64,000 bases of DNA from Oncomelania hupensis (GCA_036898135.1 CM072513.1:75883625-75947624); one strand, 5' to 3'. Counted from the stretch's first letter, positions 34,963 to 47,250 are shown. Program-made: numbers and translations. Notes: generated by a model not told the origin, from the letters alone.

Positions 34963-35026
34963 TCACTCGAACTGGTTCTTGTTTTTTAGCAGAAACGCTG
35001 CCAAGAACTCTATGGGATTTGGTGGT
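34963..35026 (-). CDS. DPY30: DPY30 exon 4, with stop
   Basis: Acceptor GTGTGCAG|A. Encodes [20 protein letters not shown] then TGA. Confidence 0.95.
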
Positions 35027-38000
35027 CTGCACACACAATTAACAACCACTGTCAATAACAAAGAAAACCCAAGGACAATTGCTGCATTAAACACACAAAC
35101 ACATAAAATGTACAGGTGAATGTACATACACAGTACTACCCACCCATAAACGCACTCACTTCCGGCACCAACGCACAAAAGAGACAAAACATACATGCAT
35201 CCCAAAATGTAAAAAAACCGATGATATGATCTCAGTTACTTCGTTCATTGCACCATATTTGAAATTATAAAAAAAAGGAATTATAATAATAATAAAAGTT
35301 ATTTATACAGCTCTTTTTCCTAATGACATCAGTTCAAAGTGCAGTTCCAACGCATTTATACTCAACGTTAACATTGTAACACATACAAAAAGAGAAGGTC
35401 TGCGATTAGCGAAAATAGCTGTCTTCTTCACTCGCTGCGTGGGAAAACCATGGGATATCCTATTACTTGATGCAGGCAACGAAGAATGTCTATTATGTTG
35501 TTTTGGCACTAAGCCTTCGAACTACACTTTGATTTATTTGAGCTCTCTTTTCAGCTGCTGGCCGATACAAGATCTAACTCAAGCCGCACGATCCGCCCAT
35601 TTGCTGGCTGGGGTGCACCCTCTGACTCTTAGACGATGGAGCACAATCCTAGGGAATGGTGGAGAAGGGAAAAACTAAACACTGTAGCAACCATCAGACT
35701 AATGTAGCAACCGTAACGTTTATGTTCGGGCCAACTGGAATCGAAACCGCAACCTTTTGTAACACGAACTCGCCGCTCTACCAACTGAACTATCCAGCGT
35801 TTCGACAGGCAGCCGATTATCACGGTCATAGTTCAGAACTGAACCATGAAGGAAACAAACGTTTCACCACGTGCATGGGAGATGTCTCTTTCGATGTCAC
35901 TTCAACGCATAAATACGACAAAGAAATAATAATAATAATTTATTTTATAAAGCGCAATTCCAAACTAAAAAGTCTGCTCAAAGCGCTCACACGCATACTC
36001 TCACACAAGCTCTCGCACAATAAGAGACTGTACAACACACTAAAACATGGTGTATATAAAAATAAAAATAAAAAATACATACATCTAACACCACATGCCT
36101 ACAAACAAACACACACAGAATCATAAGCAGCCAAAAACAATCAGATAAAATTCGTAAATATACGCATGTCCAATAAAATTAAACAAAAGTATTTTTTTTT
36201 TTTTTTTTAAGTAATAAGACAAGGTATAATTTTATCCGAGGATGTATGACTGAATTATGCATGTACCAGACGGCTTCAAATTTTACGAAGAACACTCGGC
36301 AAAAGCTTGCAAATTTTTTTTCCATTACATTTCTGTTTTGACAGAAAAGGTAAACAGGAATTAATGTTGTGCAGGCACAGATGGGGGCGTTCTAAAAGTG
36401 AACCAGGGATTGCGGGAATCAGCACGACAAATATTTTCGTTGGGTTGTAAAAAGTCCCTACCTGTTGGTTTTCGCTGTTTTGATTTTGACCGAAAAGCAA
36501 ACAGGAACCAATGTCGAGCAAGTACAGATGCGATCGTTCTAAAAATAAAGCAGGGAATCACCACGAAAAATATTTTCGTTTAGTTGCAAAAGGTCCCTAA
36601 TGTCTTTTACATTACAATGGAACCCCTCTTTTAAGACTTCAAAACAAAAAAAAGGAAAATTCAGTCATAAAAGAGGGGGGTCATAACTCAGTCCATACTA
36701 ACCACTGCGAGTGCAATTTTCAACTATGACCGTTGTTTTGCTTCAATGACGTCAAATTTTGTACGAAACTAGTTCCTTCAAATTTGTCCTATCGCCTGTT
36801 GTTTCGTAGTGTTCTTCAGCTGTAGAATGACGCAGCAGAGTTTAATTTCGTAATCATTGGCTTTATGTGATATTTTCCCAACCAAAATGGTATCATCTAC
36901 TTCGATAAAAAGTATGGTCATTTATACCCCACCCCCCTTCCTCCACCCCCCATCTAAATCAGATATTTTCCACTTGAAACATTTCAAACTTTGCAATAAA
37001 GTGTACCTACACTTTATCAGCAATTAAATTTTCATATTATCTTGTGGAGTACTTTATCTTTAAAGAATTTTTTTTACTAAATAGTACAAATGGCCAGTGC
37101 GCAGAGAAAAGCGTAGAACAAAATCGCCCAGTAGGGAGCGAGTTAAAACAAGGGTAGAGTTCTTATTGCCTTTGTTCACTAACACTCAAAATCCACAAAA
37201 CCCAATGTATAGTGTTCAAAGTTCTTTACACCTTATTACAAAACTAATGAATTAATGGTTTAAAATGTAATCAAAAGTTGTTTGTTTACTGTATACACAA
37301 CACACATAAAGCAATAAACAAAACTGGACAAAAAAAAACAAATGAATTTTGAATAATCTTTCTAGCATGGTGTAAAAACGAAAACTGTCTTTCTAAGCTC
37401 TGTGTCACATGGTTTGAAAAAGGAAGATTTTAGATTTTAACATTCTCTGCTGGATTTCTGACTGCAAACTGGACAGAAATTCTTCAGCCTCTGGAAGGTT
37501 GTTAGCAAGAGAACATCTTGCCCATTCATGTACGTATCAAGATGCAGTCTTGCTGTGAATTATCGAAGAGGATGTTAAAGCGTTATGCTGTGCGTTTTAT
37601 TTTTTCTAGCTGAGTACCAATGTGCTGTGCGTTCGCCCCATTGAAAAGGACGGGTTTTTTATGAAATCTCGAGCACAACCTAGGCCAAGTCTTATTTTCA
37701 CGAGACATGACGAAAATAAATTCCTGTCTTCTGCATGTGGTTTTTTCAAGGTCCAGTCAGATCTTTTTTGAATGATCACAAGCTCAGTACTTTGAGGTAA
37801 TGTTTGCTGGCAAGTCATAAAAAGACATAAAACCTGGGCCGTAAGTCGTGTTTGAGAGATGGTCATAAATGAGAAGACAAGTAAAGAAGGAAAACGATTC
37901 ATCAGTGAAACTTTGGTCAAGAGGGGAGGGGGGATAAGGAAGGCAGGGTGGTTTGGGAGGGGAGTCCTAAACAAGGGGGTTGCATTTCCGATGTACCACT

Positions 38001-41000
38001 GTATAGTTAATGTTAAGGACCCTGAACATGGATGTTCCAGATTTTTCAACTTGCTTGCAAATAACTGAACAAGGACCCCTTTATATTTAAAAGAAAAAAT
38101 TATGCTAACCTGTGACACCAGTTATAAAACCAATTAATAAAGATGGTAGAAACGAACAAAAGAAAACACTCAACTTGGCAACTAAAATCAAATATCAAGC
38201 AATGAGTATACCTCTCTTTTGACAAGACGGACATTCCTTGTAACAAGATGGGAACAACAGTTTGATCAAGGTAGGCCCGGGTCGGCATGGATTGCAGATC
38301 TACTTTTGCACGCTTGGACGGCGTCTCGCTCACTGCTTCCTTCTCACTAGTGATAATTTTCTGCCCAAATGAAAAATTAATTTGAAAATAAACTGGCAAA
38401 GATATGATGTGAATTTGTAGCAATAAAATGTGCTCCTATTCCTATCACAGAGTTGCCAACCCCCAAAAAAGTTTTCAGTAGTAAAAATTCTGAATTTCAG
38501 TAGTTTTATGACATTGTCCGTAGCCATACGTCCTCGCATTTTTTTTAAACGAAGAAATGCAATGATGAATACACAGTCTGCAACGAAGGTCGTGAAGAGT
38601 TTCCACACGAATTATTGAGAGATCCATATCGGGCTTGAAGAAGGTGGCTACTGACTGAACAGGGACTAACTTTTCTGGAAGGGCAACGACTTTTGTGACG
38701 ATTGCCATTCACGTGTCGCGTCACATCGTGGAAGCCGCCATTTTGAATGCTAAAATCTGCCAAGCACGCTGTACAATACACGCTGTGTTTTGATCTCGAT
38801 GACGCAGTGATGCACGGAAATTTTTCAGAATACTCTTTCCTGTACTCTTGATTTGCTGTCCTCTTCTTTTTTTCTGGGCTTTCATCGCTAGTTTTCTTTC
38901 TTTTTGGCATTATGGATTCAAAATACGCCGCACACAAACTTTTGTTCTCACGCTGTAGAACGTGACCCGGAAACGAAAGTGTCACAGAAAGGTCGAGGTT
39001 TTGTGCACCGATTGGCCGTTTGCAAAACCACTTCACGGTGATTAGTCGAATTTCCTAACATGCACTGGGAGCGTGATCTATTACACCGTGCACGTAAACC
39101 GAATGACCGTGACCTTGAGGTGCTACGGGCGCTCAATAAAACTCGTTAAAACTGTAATACTATCGTCGAAAATTGACTTTCCGTAGTAAATTTTCGATTT
39201 GCGTAGCTCCGTAGCCGCGTATTCATTTCCGGAGTAAACTACGGAAATTCCGTAGTGGTTGGCAACCCTGCTATCATATCCTATTCAGGAACTCCAAAGT
39301 AATAGGGGCACCACAGATGATCATTCAACCAGCATACTCCATCTTTTTCTGTCCTCAGCAACGCTCATGGTTTAGCTCAGTGTCAAGCCAGTTCATTCTC
39401 AAATGTTGTCATCACAATGTTTTCAACACTACACATGATAACATGTCCCTTGATAACCATGATTTACATGTTTGTCGTTCTGCATACACTGCCATTCGCC
39501 AAATCAGCTCAATCCGTCAGTATCTTACAGTAGATGCCACCAAAACTCTGGTGTGTGCCTTTGTTCTCTCTCGTCTAGACTATTGTAACTCCCTACTCAC
39601 TGGCTGTCCTAAATCTTTGATCGATAAACTACAAAAAGTTCAAAATAGATTAAAACGGTGCTGCTTTGCTGTTATGCCCTGTTCAAAAAGCCCATATGAC
39701 TCACATGCTCTTTTTGGAACTTGCAATATTTAACATGAAAATGAGACTGTTGACACCTGTAGTTGCTTTTGTTTTTAGTCTTATATTTATAAACTGTTAC
39801 GCTAGATCTACTTAATTGTTTCAGAGTATTGGTAAAGTGTCTCAGTGCGCATTGAACAGGATGATACACTGTGCATATATGTACTTTATTATTGTTGTTA
39901 TTATTATTGCTATTGTTTTGTTATTGTTATTATTTCCTGTAACTGTTTTAGGGTTATGTTCTGAGACTGAACTTTTAGACACCACTATGTTGCGATTTAA
40001 ACTAGCTTTTTAATACAGTTACCTTCTATTTATTAGTAATATTATTACTCAATAGTATTAGCCCCCTTCATTTGTTTTTTGTGGTTGAACGTTTTGCACA
40101 TGACTGCTCAGCTGTTCGGTGTTTATATCCGGGAAGTTGTCTCCCCTATGGGTATCCCTTGGGAAACCCGTTGTGCAGACGAGCAGACTAGATTAGGGGT
40201 AAGCGTCACACAAAACTTCACTTTTACATACACGGAAACCTCGTAACAATAAAATACGCACCTCCCTTTCCCCTGCAGACATACGGTATCTGTAATCCAC
40301 GGAAACCCAGCAGTAAGCAACACTTTTAGCAGCACAACCACATCACCACTACACATGTTCAACTTTGGGTAGGAACCTTCAGAGCTAGCCATAAATTTCA
40401 GGTATAATTCCCGTGTAACACAGGTGATGTGATACAATAAGTATTGATTGATTGATTGATTGTTGCTTTAGGTCCAGCGGACTCTTTCGAGCCAAATCAG
40501 GACCGGACAACCCCCGATCCGCATAAAAGATCTGCTGAAACAACCCTAGTGGGAAAATTGAATGCCCTCCATCGGCCAGTCACTTTACAATAAAGACATC
40601 CCACGCAGGGGACTGCTGAGGCTTTACCCCAACTACTCGAACCCCCGGTTACAAAAACAAAATAGAATACAAACATCATTATAAATTATCAACAAAACAT
40701 ATGTACATATAAAATGCCTATATTGCTAAATCATAACATCATAGGAAGCCCTAGTGACCACCCGGCAGAAAGCGTCCAACACTCCCAAGCTGATCCAACA
40801 GACCTCATACACAAACAAGGAGTCTTGTCCAGGAAGAGTTTTCAAGAAAAAAAGGTAGGTCATTGATCTAGCGAAGAAGAAGATAGTATAGCAGAGTGAT
40901 AGGACAGAGCAGGAATGGGAAAGAGTAAATGAGGAAGACAGCGACAGTGGGAATTTAAAGCACTAAATTTCCAGAAAGTGGGGATACTATTTATACTGAA

Positions 41001-44000
41001 ACCCACGGCACCTCAACGGGGGTACAATACAATAAGTAGCAGTGTGATATTTGTTTGCTGTGATACAATGACGGTGTGCGAGTCGATGTTGCATGAATGT
41101 CTTTTTAAAATTTGTAACGGGTTTTCATGTTCTTTCAATGCCCTAAGCAATTTCTCTATGTACTTGGGGCCAATAAAAGGTTGAAGTTGAAGTTGAATGC
41201 CCAGAAAAAACTAAATGAAATGGTGGCATTAAAATGCAAAGTAATACCGACTTTGATGTTTCTATGCTCTTGGCCTTGAGATGACACTGACCTCCAGCTC
41301 CAAATACACGAATGTACTAACTCAAATATAAGCTACAGAAAAAGTTGTATTATGAAGAATAAATACGGTGACCTTGGGATGACCTTGACCATCAATGACT
41401 TGACCTTGGGATGACCTTGACCCTCACGTGACCTCTCATGCATGTCTGATTAAATACCCCATTGTTGTTGCATATTATTGGTTAAATAAACAACCATTCC
41501 ACTGTACGATTAACTATTTTTGTATATTTTTGCAAGGCCTACAATGACCTTGACATTCAAGATGAACGCAAAAACAGAACACATGAAAGATCAATCATCT
41601 CTAAATACAACAAGTTTGGACTTTATATTTTTCTAATTTAGGGTCAAGGTCACTTCAAAGTACTCTCCCTGTGGGAATGCCAGGGAAGTCCAAAATAGTA
41701 TCCCAACTTTCTTGAAATTTAGTACTTTAAAATCCCAAAGTGGCTGTCTTTCTCCTTTGTTCTTTCTCATTCCTAATCTGTTCTATCAATCTGCTATACT
41801 ACCTTCTTCGCTAAATCAGTCACCTTCCTTTTTTCTTTAAACTCTTCCAAAACTCCTCATTTGAGTATGAGGTCTGTTGGGTAAGCTTGGGCATTGGACG
41901 CTTTCTGCCTAATGGTCACTAGTTTTTTTTTTCTAATTATATTATTTAGCAATATAGGCATTTGACAAACATGTACGTATTTTATTAATATTTTATAATG
42001 TTTATATTCTATTTTGTTACGTTTAGTAAACGGGAGTTCGATAAATTAGAGTATAGCCTCAGCGTCCCCTGCGTGGGATGCGTTTACTGTAAAGTGACCG
42101 GCTGGTGGAGTGCCATCAGTGTTACTACTAGTCTGTTTCAGCAGATCTTTTATACGGATCAGGGGCGAGTCCTCTTGATATCGATCATGCATCAAAGAAT
42201 CATAAGTTCAATATTATTATTAATAACCTAGAAAATAAAATGAAATTTTGGAGAAAATTTGTTGACCCTGTGAATTTGACCTTGAAGTGAAGACATTCAT
42301 TCACTGATCATTTATGACATCTCACAGGTACACAACATTTTACCAAGTTTGGTTGCGATAGTTGAAATACTAATAGGTTAGTTCTGCACAGGCAGACGGC
42401 GGACAGACAGACAGATGGATGGACATTTTTTTAAAAAATATCATTTTTGGACTGTTTAATTTTAGGGCTCATCTCACACAGATTTGCAACAATCTGGAAT
42501 TTTTTTGTGGGGGTGTGTACATGTCATAGACTCACATTAGTATCTGTATGCATACATGCGAGTCAAAAAGTAAACAAATGCTACTGATAAGTGATATATC
42601 TATCTCTCTCTATTTCTATATGGGTTAGTCTCCAAAAACCTGCCCTTGGGGGGTACTTCACTTTGAGAACAAATAAAATATATAAGAAACCAATTATCTG
42701 TGTCTGTTTTGTTGTTATTGTGTTGAGTATATATTAATGTTATATTATTTAAAAGGATTTCCATTTAAAACTAAAGTGATTCTCTTTAATTTGTTTTTTT
42801 CTGCTAAAATTTATGAAATTCCACAGCGCCATTTTGTGACATGCTGACGGTCAGATTTTTTTAATAAGATTATTTGTTTATCTCGCTCAGTTTTATGGCT
42901 GAAAGTGGTACAAACTTTGAAAATGCCTATTAAGGTTTGCCGATACACGCTTCAGCGTCATGCTGAGGTGCCACTTGATAATCTTTTGCGTCACCAAAAC
43001 TAGTTGGACGGACGCAACGCTTCGTTACTTCACATATCACAGACACCGACAGCCTCCTCTCACTAAAGTTGTTCAAAATAATCGGGAATGAATGCTTTCT
43101 ATTTTTAGCACTGCACTATTTTTTTGTTATTAAAAGATAAGTAATCTTGATAGACCCCAATTATGAATAGAATTTGGTGTTCTTTGATTGCTGGTATCCT
43201 TCGTTACTAATATCTTGAGTTGCGTCCGTCCACCTTTAAAATAGAATAACTTAGGTTTAAAAAGTAAATGGAACTATATTTTAGGTATAAAAATAGTCAC
43301 GGAAGTAGCGGATTAAGTTTTGTTATAATTAGATGCTGTATTGATGCGCGGTATCGTCGAAATTTGAAAAAGTGTTTTCGTTGCTTTGAATCCACACGAA
43401 GTTGCGTCCGTCAATATTCTGATTACCAAAGTAAAAGAATCAAACTTTAATCTTTATTTTTACAATTATTATAATGTTTCCAGTTTTAAGAATATTATTG
43501 ATGTGAATATTTATTATTTGTGATTGTCGGGAGAGGGTTAGTTTTAAAAAGTAGGTCGGACGCAACGAAGTAGCCACAGCCGATAGTTACTTAGTTGCGA
43601 TCGGCCTTCGGAAAATGTAAAAAAAGATTTTGCGTGGCATTTGGTTTTTTATGTTATTTGAATTCATCGTTTATTTGTTACAATTATGTTTATAGGCAAA
43701 TAATGTTGTTTTGTATTGATGTCGCATAGAAGATTGAGAAATCTGAATGTTTTGAAAATTATGGGATGCTCGCAACGGAGTAGCGACAGCGAAGGTTACA
43801 CAATTTCTGAATTTGTTTTTTAATTTCAAACTTTCACTCTTTTAATTCTTTTCTTGATTAAAAATAGTAACTGCTTTCACCTGCAATTGGATTTTCATTT
43901 CTATTTCATTGCATCTGAATATCTTGACTGTTTTTAGCTTTAGTTTAAAAGTTTGGTTACTATAGTATGTTGCGTCCGTCCAAAGTAAATATTAACGCCT

Positions 44001-45101
44001 TATTTTATGACTTCTCAGAAGCACTAAAATTCTTGTTAATGTATTTTTTAAAATGTTATCTTCTTGAAATAGATACTTTTTTATAAAATGATTTTAAAAT
44101 TTACATAACTAGGAGTTTTGGACACCTTTTAGCAGTTCCTTTGGTTACTATGTTGCATCCGTCCATATGCTTCTACCTATACCTTTAAGGTGTTGGTACT
44201 CGGTAACTAAAAGAACAATTTTAAAAAAAATTATAAAGGGAGAAAGGACAAATATATACTTAAATATTGTGCATGTAACAACTTTCTCTTCAAAAGTTTT
44301 TTTTTTTACATCTATGTCACACTTTCAGCATGTTTTCAGAGAACGACCCATATATATCCTATTTATTCATTTATCTATCTACATATCCTCCTGTTTGAGA
44401 TTGCATGCTGAACCAACAGTCATGGCGTGAATCCAGATCCATAATGTGATTCACAATTGCATCGTGAACCACTGCGTTTTTGTATTTAATTAAATATTTA
44501 TTTAATTATCAAGTATAGCCAAAAGACAAGTGTATATTTTTAAGGTCATACTTGAATGTTGTCTGCTATTTCAGGACCAGGTGTTTCTTGCTGTGAAGCA
44601 GGCGGCTGATCAACAGCCTCATTGGACCCAACAACAGCAACTTGTTCTGTGTAAAAACGAAAGACATAATGATAAATTGATAAAATGTATTTCCTCAGCA
44701 AAAAATACATCTTTCATTGTTTCAAATTTATTTAATCTAAACACAATCAATGTACCGAGTATGAAAATGTTCATTTCAACACAAATACCTTATCAAAATA
44801 CGATCATTATAACATTTAAAGCTACTTTAGAAATAACGCAAGATTTAAAAAATACAGATTAGTGCAACACTTTTAAACAATCACAATGGTGAATGGTCAA
44901 TGGGTAAACGGAACATCAACATAAATAATTCAAATACGTTTTCAGCAAAACTTTACGACTAACATCAATAAAAATCAATGAAAAACCTCTTGTTCGTGAT
45001 AATAAATAATTATATATTCTCTTGAATATGGAAATAAGGACAGTAATCTTGGAAAATGAACTTTTTCAAATGACAAAAACTCAAAATTTACCGTCCGCCA
45101 T
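34963..45101 (-). CDS. DPY30: DPY30, H3K4 methyltransferase core subunit, four exons
   Basis: DPY30 is the small homodimeric subunit that docks on ASH2L in SET1/MLL complexes and promotes H3K4 methylation in the nucleus. Coding exons on the minus strand: 45101-45092, 44646-44552, 38360-38212 and 35026-34963. All borders are AG/GT and phases are consistent (10+95+149+64 nt, 105 residues; human 99). The conserved dimer/docking helices read [32 protein letters not shown] and [20 protein letters not shown], nearly identical to vertebrate DPY30. The N-terminus ([20 protein letters not shown]) is variable in the family. Introns 2 and 3 are loaded with repeats, and a hAT-like element ends only 87 bp upstream of exon 3. 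The first exon is ten bases in a YY1-like ATGGCGG context with an ETS-like site upstream. Confidence 0.93.
35725..35812 (-). mobile_element. tRNA-like SINE head
   Basis: The minus strand has A-box TAGTTCAGTTGGTAGAGCG and B-box GGTTTCGATTCC at tRNA spacing, but the acceptor stem does not pair. It is therefore a tRNA-derived element rather than a tRNA gene. It lies in DPY30 intron 3. Confidence 0.55.
35925..36010 (-). mobile_element. CR1/L2-type LINE or SINE 3' tail
   Basis: The minus strand reads GAGCGCTTTGAGCAGACTTT...GCGCTTTATAAAATAAATTA with a TTATT tail. This is the style of L2/CR1-mobilised 3' ends. Only the tail is present. Confidence 0.5.
36325..36600. repeat. Tandem duplication, ~150 bp unit
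   Basis: GTTCTAAAA, CAGGGA, AAATATTTTCGTT and AAGTCCCTA/AGGTCCCTA occur twice in order (36331-36470 and 36476-36600), moderately diverged. Confidence 0.65.
36615..38001. mobile_element. TA-flanked element with CAATGGAACCCC-type ends
   Basis: The left end TACAATGGAACCCCTC and right end (reverse complement) TACAGTGGTACATC are imperfect inverted repeats bounded by TA (36613-36614, 38002-38003), as in Tc1/mariner/pogo elements. Minus-strand fragments near 37440-37560, such as [19 protein letters not shown], resemble the acidic tail of pogo-type transposases. That identification is weak. Confidence 0.5.
38212..38360 (-). CDS. DPY30: DPY30 exon 3
   Basis: Acceptor TTGGGCAG|AAA, donor GAGAG|GTATAC. 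Contains the core DPY-30 motif. Confidence 0.95.
38448..39270 (-). mobile_element. hAT-like element, 823 bp, 6-bp duplication
   Basis: Ends CAGAGTTGCCAACC and CAGGGTTGCCAACC (inverted) are flanked by CTATCA on both sides (38442-38447, 39271-39276). Subterminal words built on CAGTAG/CCGTAGT recur at both ends. Confidence 0.75.
38545..38910 (-). pseudogene. hAT transposase N-terminal fragment
   Basis: From [20 protein letters not shown] the frame carries a BED-like finger: [19 protein letters not shown] then [14 protein letters not shown]. After a frame change it continues as [14 protein letters not shown]. The C-x2-C...H-x4-H spacing fits the DNA-binding finger of hAT transposases. The catalytic part is missing. 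Confidence 0.65.
39290..39375 (-). mobile_element. RTE-like LINE (L1a) 3' end fragment
   Basis: The plus strand reads GGGGCACCACAGATGATC...ACCAGCATACTCCATC, the complement of the L1a C-terminal codons, preceded by a decayed TATCCTATT tail. Confidence 0.7.
39380..39730 (+). pseudogene. CR1/L2-like LINE RT C-terminal fragment
   Basis: A frame with [20 protein letters not shown] and [20 protein letters not shown], then [10 protein letters not shown]. This is the conserved post-RT region of CR1/L2-like LINEs, seen also in the copy at 27970. Confidence 0.75.
40444..41026 (-). mobile_element. CCCCG-SINE, reverse orientation
   Basis: Flanked by ATACAATAAGTA (40432-40443, 41027-41038). It has a (GATT)n/(AATC)n tail on the left and ends at the CCCCGTTGAGGTGCCG start on the right. 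It is diagnostic of the AATC-tailed subfamily but lacks the extra head. Confidence 0.9.
41190..42460. repeat. Repeat rich in TGACCTTGA words, split by a SINE
   Basis: TGACCTTGACC, TTGACCTTGGGATGACC, GGGTCAAGGTCAC and similar words occur at least seven times. The right part contains CAAGTTTGGTTGCGATAGTTG and a CAGACAGACAGATGG run. It looks like an old dispersed repeat with a CCCCG-SINE inserted at 41668-42175. Family unknown. Confidence 0.45.
41668..42175 (+). mobile_element. CCCCG-SINE, 3'-truncated
   Basis: It starts at CTGTGGGAATGCCAGGGA, contains AGTATAGCCTCAGCGTCCCC, and stops after ATCAGGGGCGAGTCCTC without tail or clear duplication. Confidence 0.75.
42960..44170. repeat. Array of spaced GTTGCGTCCGTCC motifs
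   Basis: Seven occurrences in mixed orientation: 43006-43018 (-), 43219-43231 (+), 43401-43412 (+), 43554-43566 (-), 43766-43777 (-, diverged), 43969-43981 (+) and 44152-44164 (+). Intervals are 153-213 bp. The sequence between them is AT-rich and not itself repeated. No flanking inverted repeats were found. Confidence 0.7.
44552..44646 (-). CDS. DPY30: DPY30 exon 2
   Basis: Acceptor TTACACAG|AA, donor TTCAA|GTATGA. Encodes [20 protein letters not shown] then [12 protein letters not shown]. Assigned by phase continuity between exons 1 and 3. Confidence 0.8.
45092..45101 (-). CDS. DPY30: DPY30 exon 1 (ten coding bases)
   Basis: ATGGCGGACG|GTAAAT in a YY1-like context. The single leftover base joins exon 2 to make Glu. 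Confidence 0.75.
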
Positions 45102-45142
45102 TTTCTTGTCACTATGGAAGCTAGAGTGATCTCCCTTTTTAT

Positions 45143-45151
45143 CACTTCCGC
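45143..45151 (-). promoter_or_regulatory. ETS-like site upstream of DPY30
   Basis: GCGGAAGTG on the minus strand, about 45 bp before the start codon; the same motif class as in the PNP promoter. Confidence 0.45.
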
Positions 45152-45739
45152 TTGAGGCAAGGCCGAACTAGGGATGCTGTATTAAAATTAATACAAACAA
45201 ACTTGCTTCTTTTCACATAGTTGTGCTAGTCATTTGTGTACAGACTTTACTTTATTATATAGCAACAGTTTACTATTAATGTACTTATTTGTTTGTGACA
45301 TTTTATTTATTTTTTTGTAAATACTGACCAGCAAACGAAAACAACCCAAAAATATAATAAATTAAAAAAAAAAACACAAAATAACATTACAACAATAAAA
45401 AAAAAATTAAAACATTAAGACCACAGTATAAACTTCAATGTGGCTGTGAATAAAATACCAACATTTGTTCTTATACCATTTAAAATATTGGAGATATTGC
45501 CTTTTCAATATTTACAGGATATTTATTTGGTGCTGGAAAACAAGTTAATGCACAATGAATGAACGAAACAAGAAAGAAAGAGAGTGAGACAGACAGACAA
45601 ACAGGCTATATCATGGATTCTTCAATGAACAGTCTGTACTTCCATGGTATATAATTAAAGTGATTCATTGAAGAGTGACATATAGTTAAGTTTTTGAAAG
45701 AGTAACAAGAACATGAGTTTGTGAGGCAAGTGTGCAAGA

Positions 45740-45825
<86 letters not shown>

Positions 45826-47250
45826 ACGCATAAAGAATCACACATAAACAGAGACAAATAAAACCCTACATTTTACTATTTTAGTAAGATTCTAAGAACA
45901 ACATGGGCAACATAATTTTATTATTGAAAACATTACTGGTAGAATGTATAAGATTGCTTCATTAATTATTCCCTTACCATTTAATATTCAATTATTTGGT
46001 GAAGACATTAATTATCTTCAGTTATAATAGCAAACAATTCTGAGACATAGAAATTCATAAAGACATCATGTATTATTTATAGCTTTGTGGGCAACTTCCT
46101 ACCATGTCTGCTATAACTTATAAGTTACTTTAAAAACAAAACTTGTCTGAGTTATCATCTTATGGAAGTTGAATCACATAAATAAGTGTAATTTTTATAA
46201 CAAAATTAAAAAAAAAAACACAATTAAATCAGAATCTTCTACCCTACATATTACAACACACATATTAAAACTCATACTGCTGAATTGGCTAAATCTAATA
46301 TACATGTACTTGCAATGTACTACACTAAAAAGCGTGAGCATACTAAAAAGTAAAATAAACAAATAAATAACATTTCGTAAAACATTGTGGGAAACAAACA
46401 ACATGAAGTCATGATGTTGACAATTGACAGTGGTGTAGTAAAAGCCAGAAGTTTCTTCTTCTTCATTTTATTTGGGCTGCCGCCTTTAGCACCTTAAAGA
46501 TTTTGCAGTCAGAGTTTGAACTCTTCCACTGGGCTAGGATTAAACTCAGGCAAAGTTACTCTCCAACAAGACTGCTCTGAATAGTTAGTGATTTGATGAA
46601 CTGGAAAGAATCATTCAGAGAATCATTCAAAATAACATGGACCGAGGGACCAGATGGCAGTAAAAAAAAAAAGAAAAAAAAAAGAAGTAAAGTTAGCTAC
46701 AAGGTTTAGGTCACCCTCAAGCATTTTTTTGTGTGATTATGCAAGAGCTTTCAGTTTCACTCAATTTCGTATATATATTAAAGAAAATACAGATTCTTAT
46801 TACTATTAGTATTAACAATCTGTGTTTTCTTCAATATAGGGGAAATTGTGTGATATATGAACTTGCGCTGAAAACACACAACACATTTTTTAACACATTA
46901 CTGAGGCAAACACACAACTGCTTCTGCATGGTGATTTACTATAATTACAAACACTGATTAATTTTATGAAAGAGAATTGAAAATGAAATAGAGGCAGAAG
47001 AAAATAACAATTATACAACCAAACAAACATTACAGCATAAAATTGAAAAAAAACTAACAAGAATGAAATGGTGGAGTATAAATAATGAAAAGATTGTATT
47101 TATTATATAGTGAAGAAGAAGATGGAGAAAAAGAAGAAAAAGACAACACTTCAAAAGAGAGAAGGAGAATATAGATCTATCTATATAATATCTATATATT
47201 TCAATTCCTATTTAAAAAAAAACAGACAAAATATCACATCACTTGTGATT
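45152..47250. other. Intergenic between DPY30 and POP7; no gene seen
   Basis: AT-rich sequence with a (GA)n tract at 45741-45821, A-rich runs near 45360, 46205 and 46660, and a putative minus-strand AATAAA for POP7 near 47252. Confidence 0.4.
45741..45821. repeat. (GA)n microsatellite
   Basis: About 80 bp of nearly pure GA. Confidence 0.95.

Noticed and set aside
37606..38118. 170-codon minus-strand open frame
   Set aside because: It crosses a transposon end and DPY30 intron sequence with no recognisable domain; likely chance.
42600..44230. Terminal inverted repeats for the GTTGCGTCCGTCC array
   Set aside because: Candidate pairs (for example CTCCAAAAACC near 42630 and GTCCAAAAC near 44120) are too weak to define element ends.
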